NCBI GenBank assembly: GCA_027019685.1
Contig: JALUWH010000260.1
Span: forward strand, 1-7,377
Length of the DNA stretch: 7,377 bases
Source: Ghiorsea sp.
Lineage (GTDB): Bacteria > Pseudomonadota > Zetaproteobacteria > Mariprofundales > Mariprofundaceae
Direction: 5' to 3'
Positions 6,668 to 7,377 of the stretch are shown here, piece after piece. The position numbers and the translations under genes were made by a program. The notes beneath the pieces are model-generated. The model saw nothing but the letters and a program-made list of their open reading frames with translations. It was not told the DNA's origin and ran no database searches. How positions within the stretch are numbered: the first letter of the stretch is position 1; every line of letters begins with the position of its first letter.

Positions 6668-6675
6668 GGGGGGGG
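6668..6675 (+). repeat. Eight-G homopolymer tract before the sensor start codon
   Basis: Eight consecutive G residues lie 13 bases before the ATG at 6689, in otherwise AT-rich DNA, and run into AG at 6676-6677. The tract's end (GGGGGAG, 6671-6677) would also be the best Shine-Dalgarno candidate, at an 11-base spacing. AAGG at 6682-6685 is closer but only 3 bases from the start. Homopolymers of this length can slip during replication, which here would change the leader rather than the reading frame. Confidence 0.6.
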
Positions 6676-6688
6676 AGCGTGAAGGTAT

Positions 6689-7377
6689 ATGAGTTTTGAT
6701 TTAACTATTAAACAAGAGCAGCAAGATATTTGGGATGAAAATAGTCGCAAAAGAGCTGATGTATTTTTATATGTTTATATCCCTATTATTCTAACCTTTG
6801 GCGTGTTTAATGTGCTCTCTAATAATTGGGTGGTTGGTACACTTGAGTTATTAGAGGTGATAACAGCTTCCACGCTTTTGTTGGTGAAGAAAAAAATTAG
6901 CGCGAATATGCTTTCCCAGCTATGTGTAGCCCATATCTCAATACTGACCATAGCCTTTGTTTTTTTTCCTGCAGTAAGCAATACCGCTTATTTGTGGGCT
7001 TTTGGCTTGCCATTTTTCATCAGTTATTTACTTAGCTTTAAAGCTACACTGTATTGGAACCTCACCTTTTTAATCATTACACTGATTATTGGTGTTGTGC
7101 TCTTTGTACAAGGGCAAGTATTGTACTGGCCTTGGTCATTGGCACCCTATTTAATTTTACAATTTATTGTGATGGCTATTTTTGCAGTTTATTTTTCAAA
7201 GTATGTCGAGCGTTATATTTTAAGTTTGAAGCAAGCTCAGTTACGTAGTCGGCAAGATGCGAAATCTTTGGAAGAAAGCGAAACACGATATAAAACATTA
7301 CTGCAATCATCAATGAATGCTGTGGGCGTGCATCAACAAGGAAGGTGGGTTTATGCAAATCCAGCTTGTGTGAAACT
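6689..7377 (+). CDS. Multipass membrane sensor with PAS domain, C-terminal output cut by window
   Basis: The frame is open from ATG 6689 to the right edge, with 229 full codons plus a CT that must encode Leu. A short cytoplasmic start (about 1-24) is followed by six hydrophobic segments, roughly at 25-42, 47-66, 77-96, 100-118, 121-140 and 148-170, with basic residues at several loops (VKKK at 66-69). Residues about 172-200 form a charged helix likely to be a coiled coil (KQAQLRSRQDAKSLEESE). A PAS domain then begins, SETRYKTLLQSSMNAVGVHQ and WVYANPACVKL, the usual start of PAS folds in signalling proteins. The output lies beyond the window; in this architecture it is usually a histidine kinase or a GGDEF/EAL cyclic-di-GMP enzyme, and I cannot tell which. 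TGA in frame at 6680-6682 rules out a longer N-terminus. The gene follows rep by 78 bases and may have its own promoter. Confidence 0.85.
   Translation, partial: MSFDLTIKQEQQDIWDENSRKRADVFLYVYIPIILTFGVFNVLSNNWVVGTLELLEVITASTLLLVKKKISANMLSQLCVAHISILTIAFVFFPAVSNTAYLWAFGLPFFISYLLSFKATLYWNLTFLIITLIIGVVLFVQGQVLYWPWSLAPYLILQFIVMAIFAVYFSKYVERYILSLKQAQLRSRQDAKSLEESETRYKTLLQSSMNAVGVHQQGRWVYANPACVK

Noticed and set aside
6679..6699. Short GTG frame (MKVYEF) overlapping the sensor start.
   Set aside because: The G-rich tract lies immediately against the GTG, leaving too little spacer, and the frame is six codons. Unlike the frame ahead of rep, nothing supports translation.

Overview
The window looks like chromosomal housekeeping DNA from a Gram-negative proteobacterium. 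Base composition is AT-leaning, roughly low-to-mid 40s % GC by eye. The evidence for this origin is an outer-membrane MlaA/VacJ lipoprotein, RsmC- and RsuA-type 16S rRNA modification enzymes closest in recalled sequence to the Escherichia coli proteins, and a Rep-type DNA helicase. A gammaproteobacterium or a deep relative such as a zetaproteobacterium would fit. The sequence alone does not settle this, and I see no mobile element, CRISPR array, tRNA or rRNA.

The layout is divergent around an approximately 104-base gap at 1962-2065. To the left, on the minus strand, lie a CvfB-type S1/winged-helix RNA-binding protein (1125-1961) and then an exported TolB-like PD40 beta-propeller protein that runs off the left edge (1-1028). 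To the right, on the plus strand, is a tight run: mlaA (2066-2806), rsmC (2803-3816, TTG start overlapping the mlaA stop), rsuA (3817-4551, starting on the base after the rsmC stop), then rep (4637-6610). After a 78-base gap comes the N-terminal part of a six-helix membrane sensor with a PAS domain (6689 to the right edge). No gene-free stretch exceeds 300 bases.

Functionally, mlaA-rsmC-rsuA reads as one transcription unit that couples an outer-membrane lipid-asymmetry factor to two 30S-subunit modification enzymes (m2G1207 and pseudouridine 516 by family assignment). rep may be read through from it, because I see no convincing terminator between rsuA and rep. The most interesting details are at translation starts: mlaA may be leaderless, rsmC starts at TTG inside the upstream stop, and rep is preceded by an eight-codon reading frame with its own Shine-Dalgarno sequence whose stop overlaps the rep ATG. 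An eight-G tract sits just before the sensor gene. I found no evidence of a wholly new multi-gene system; the findings are local and testable.
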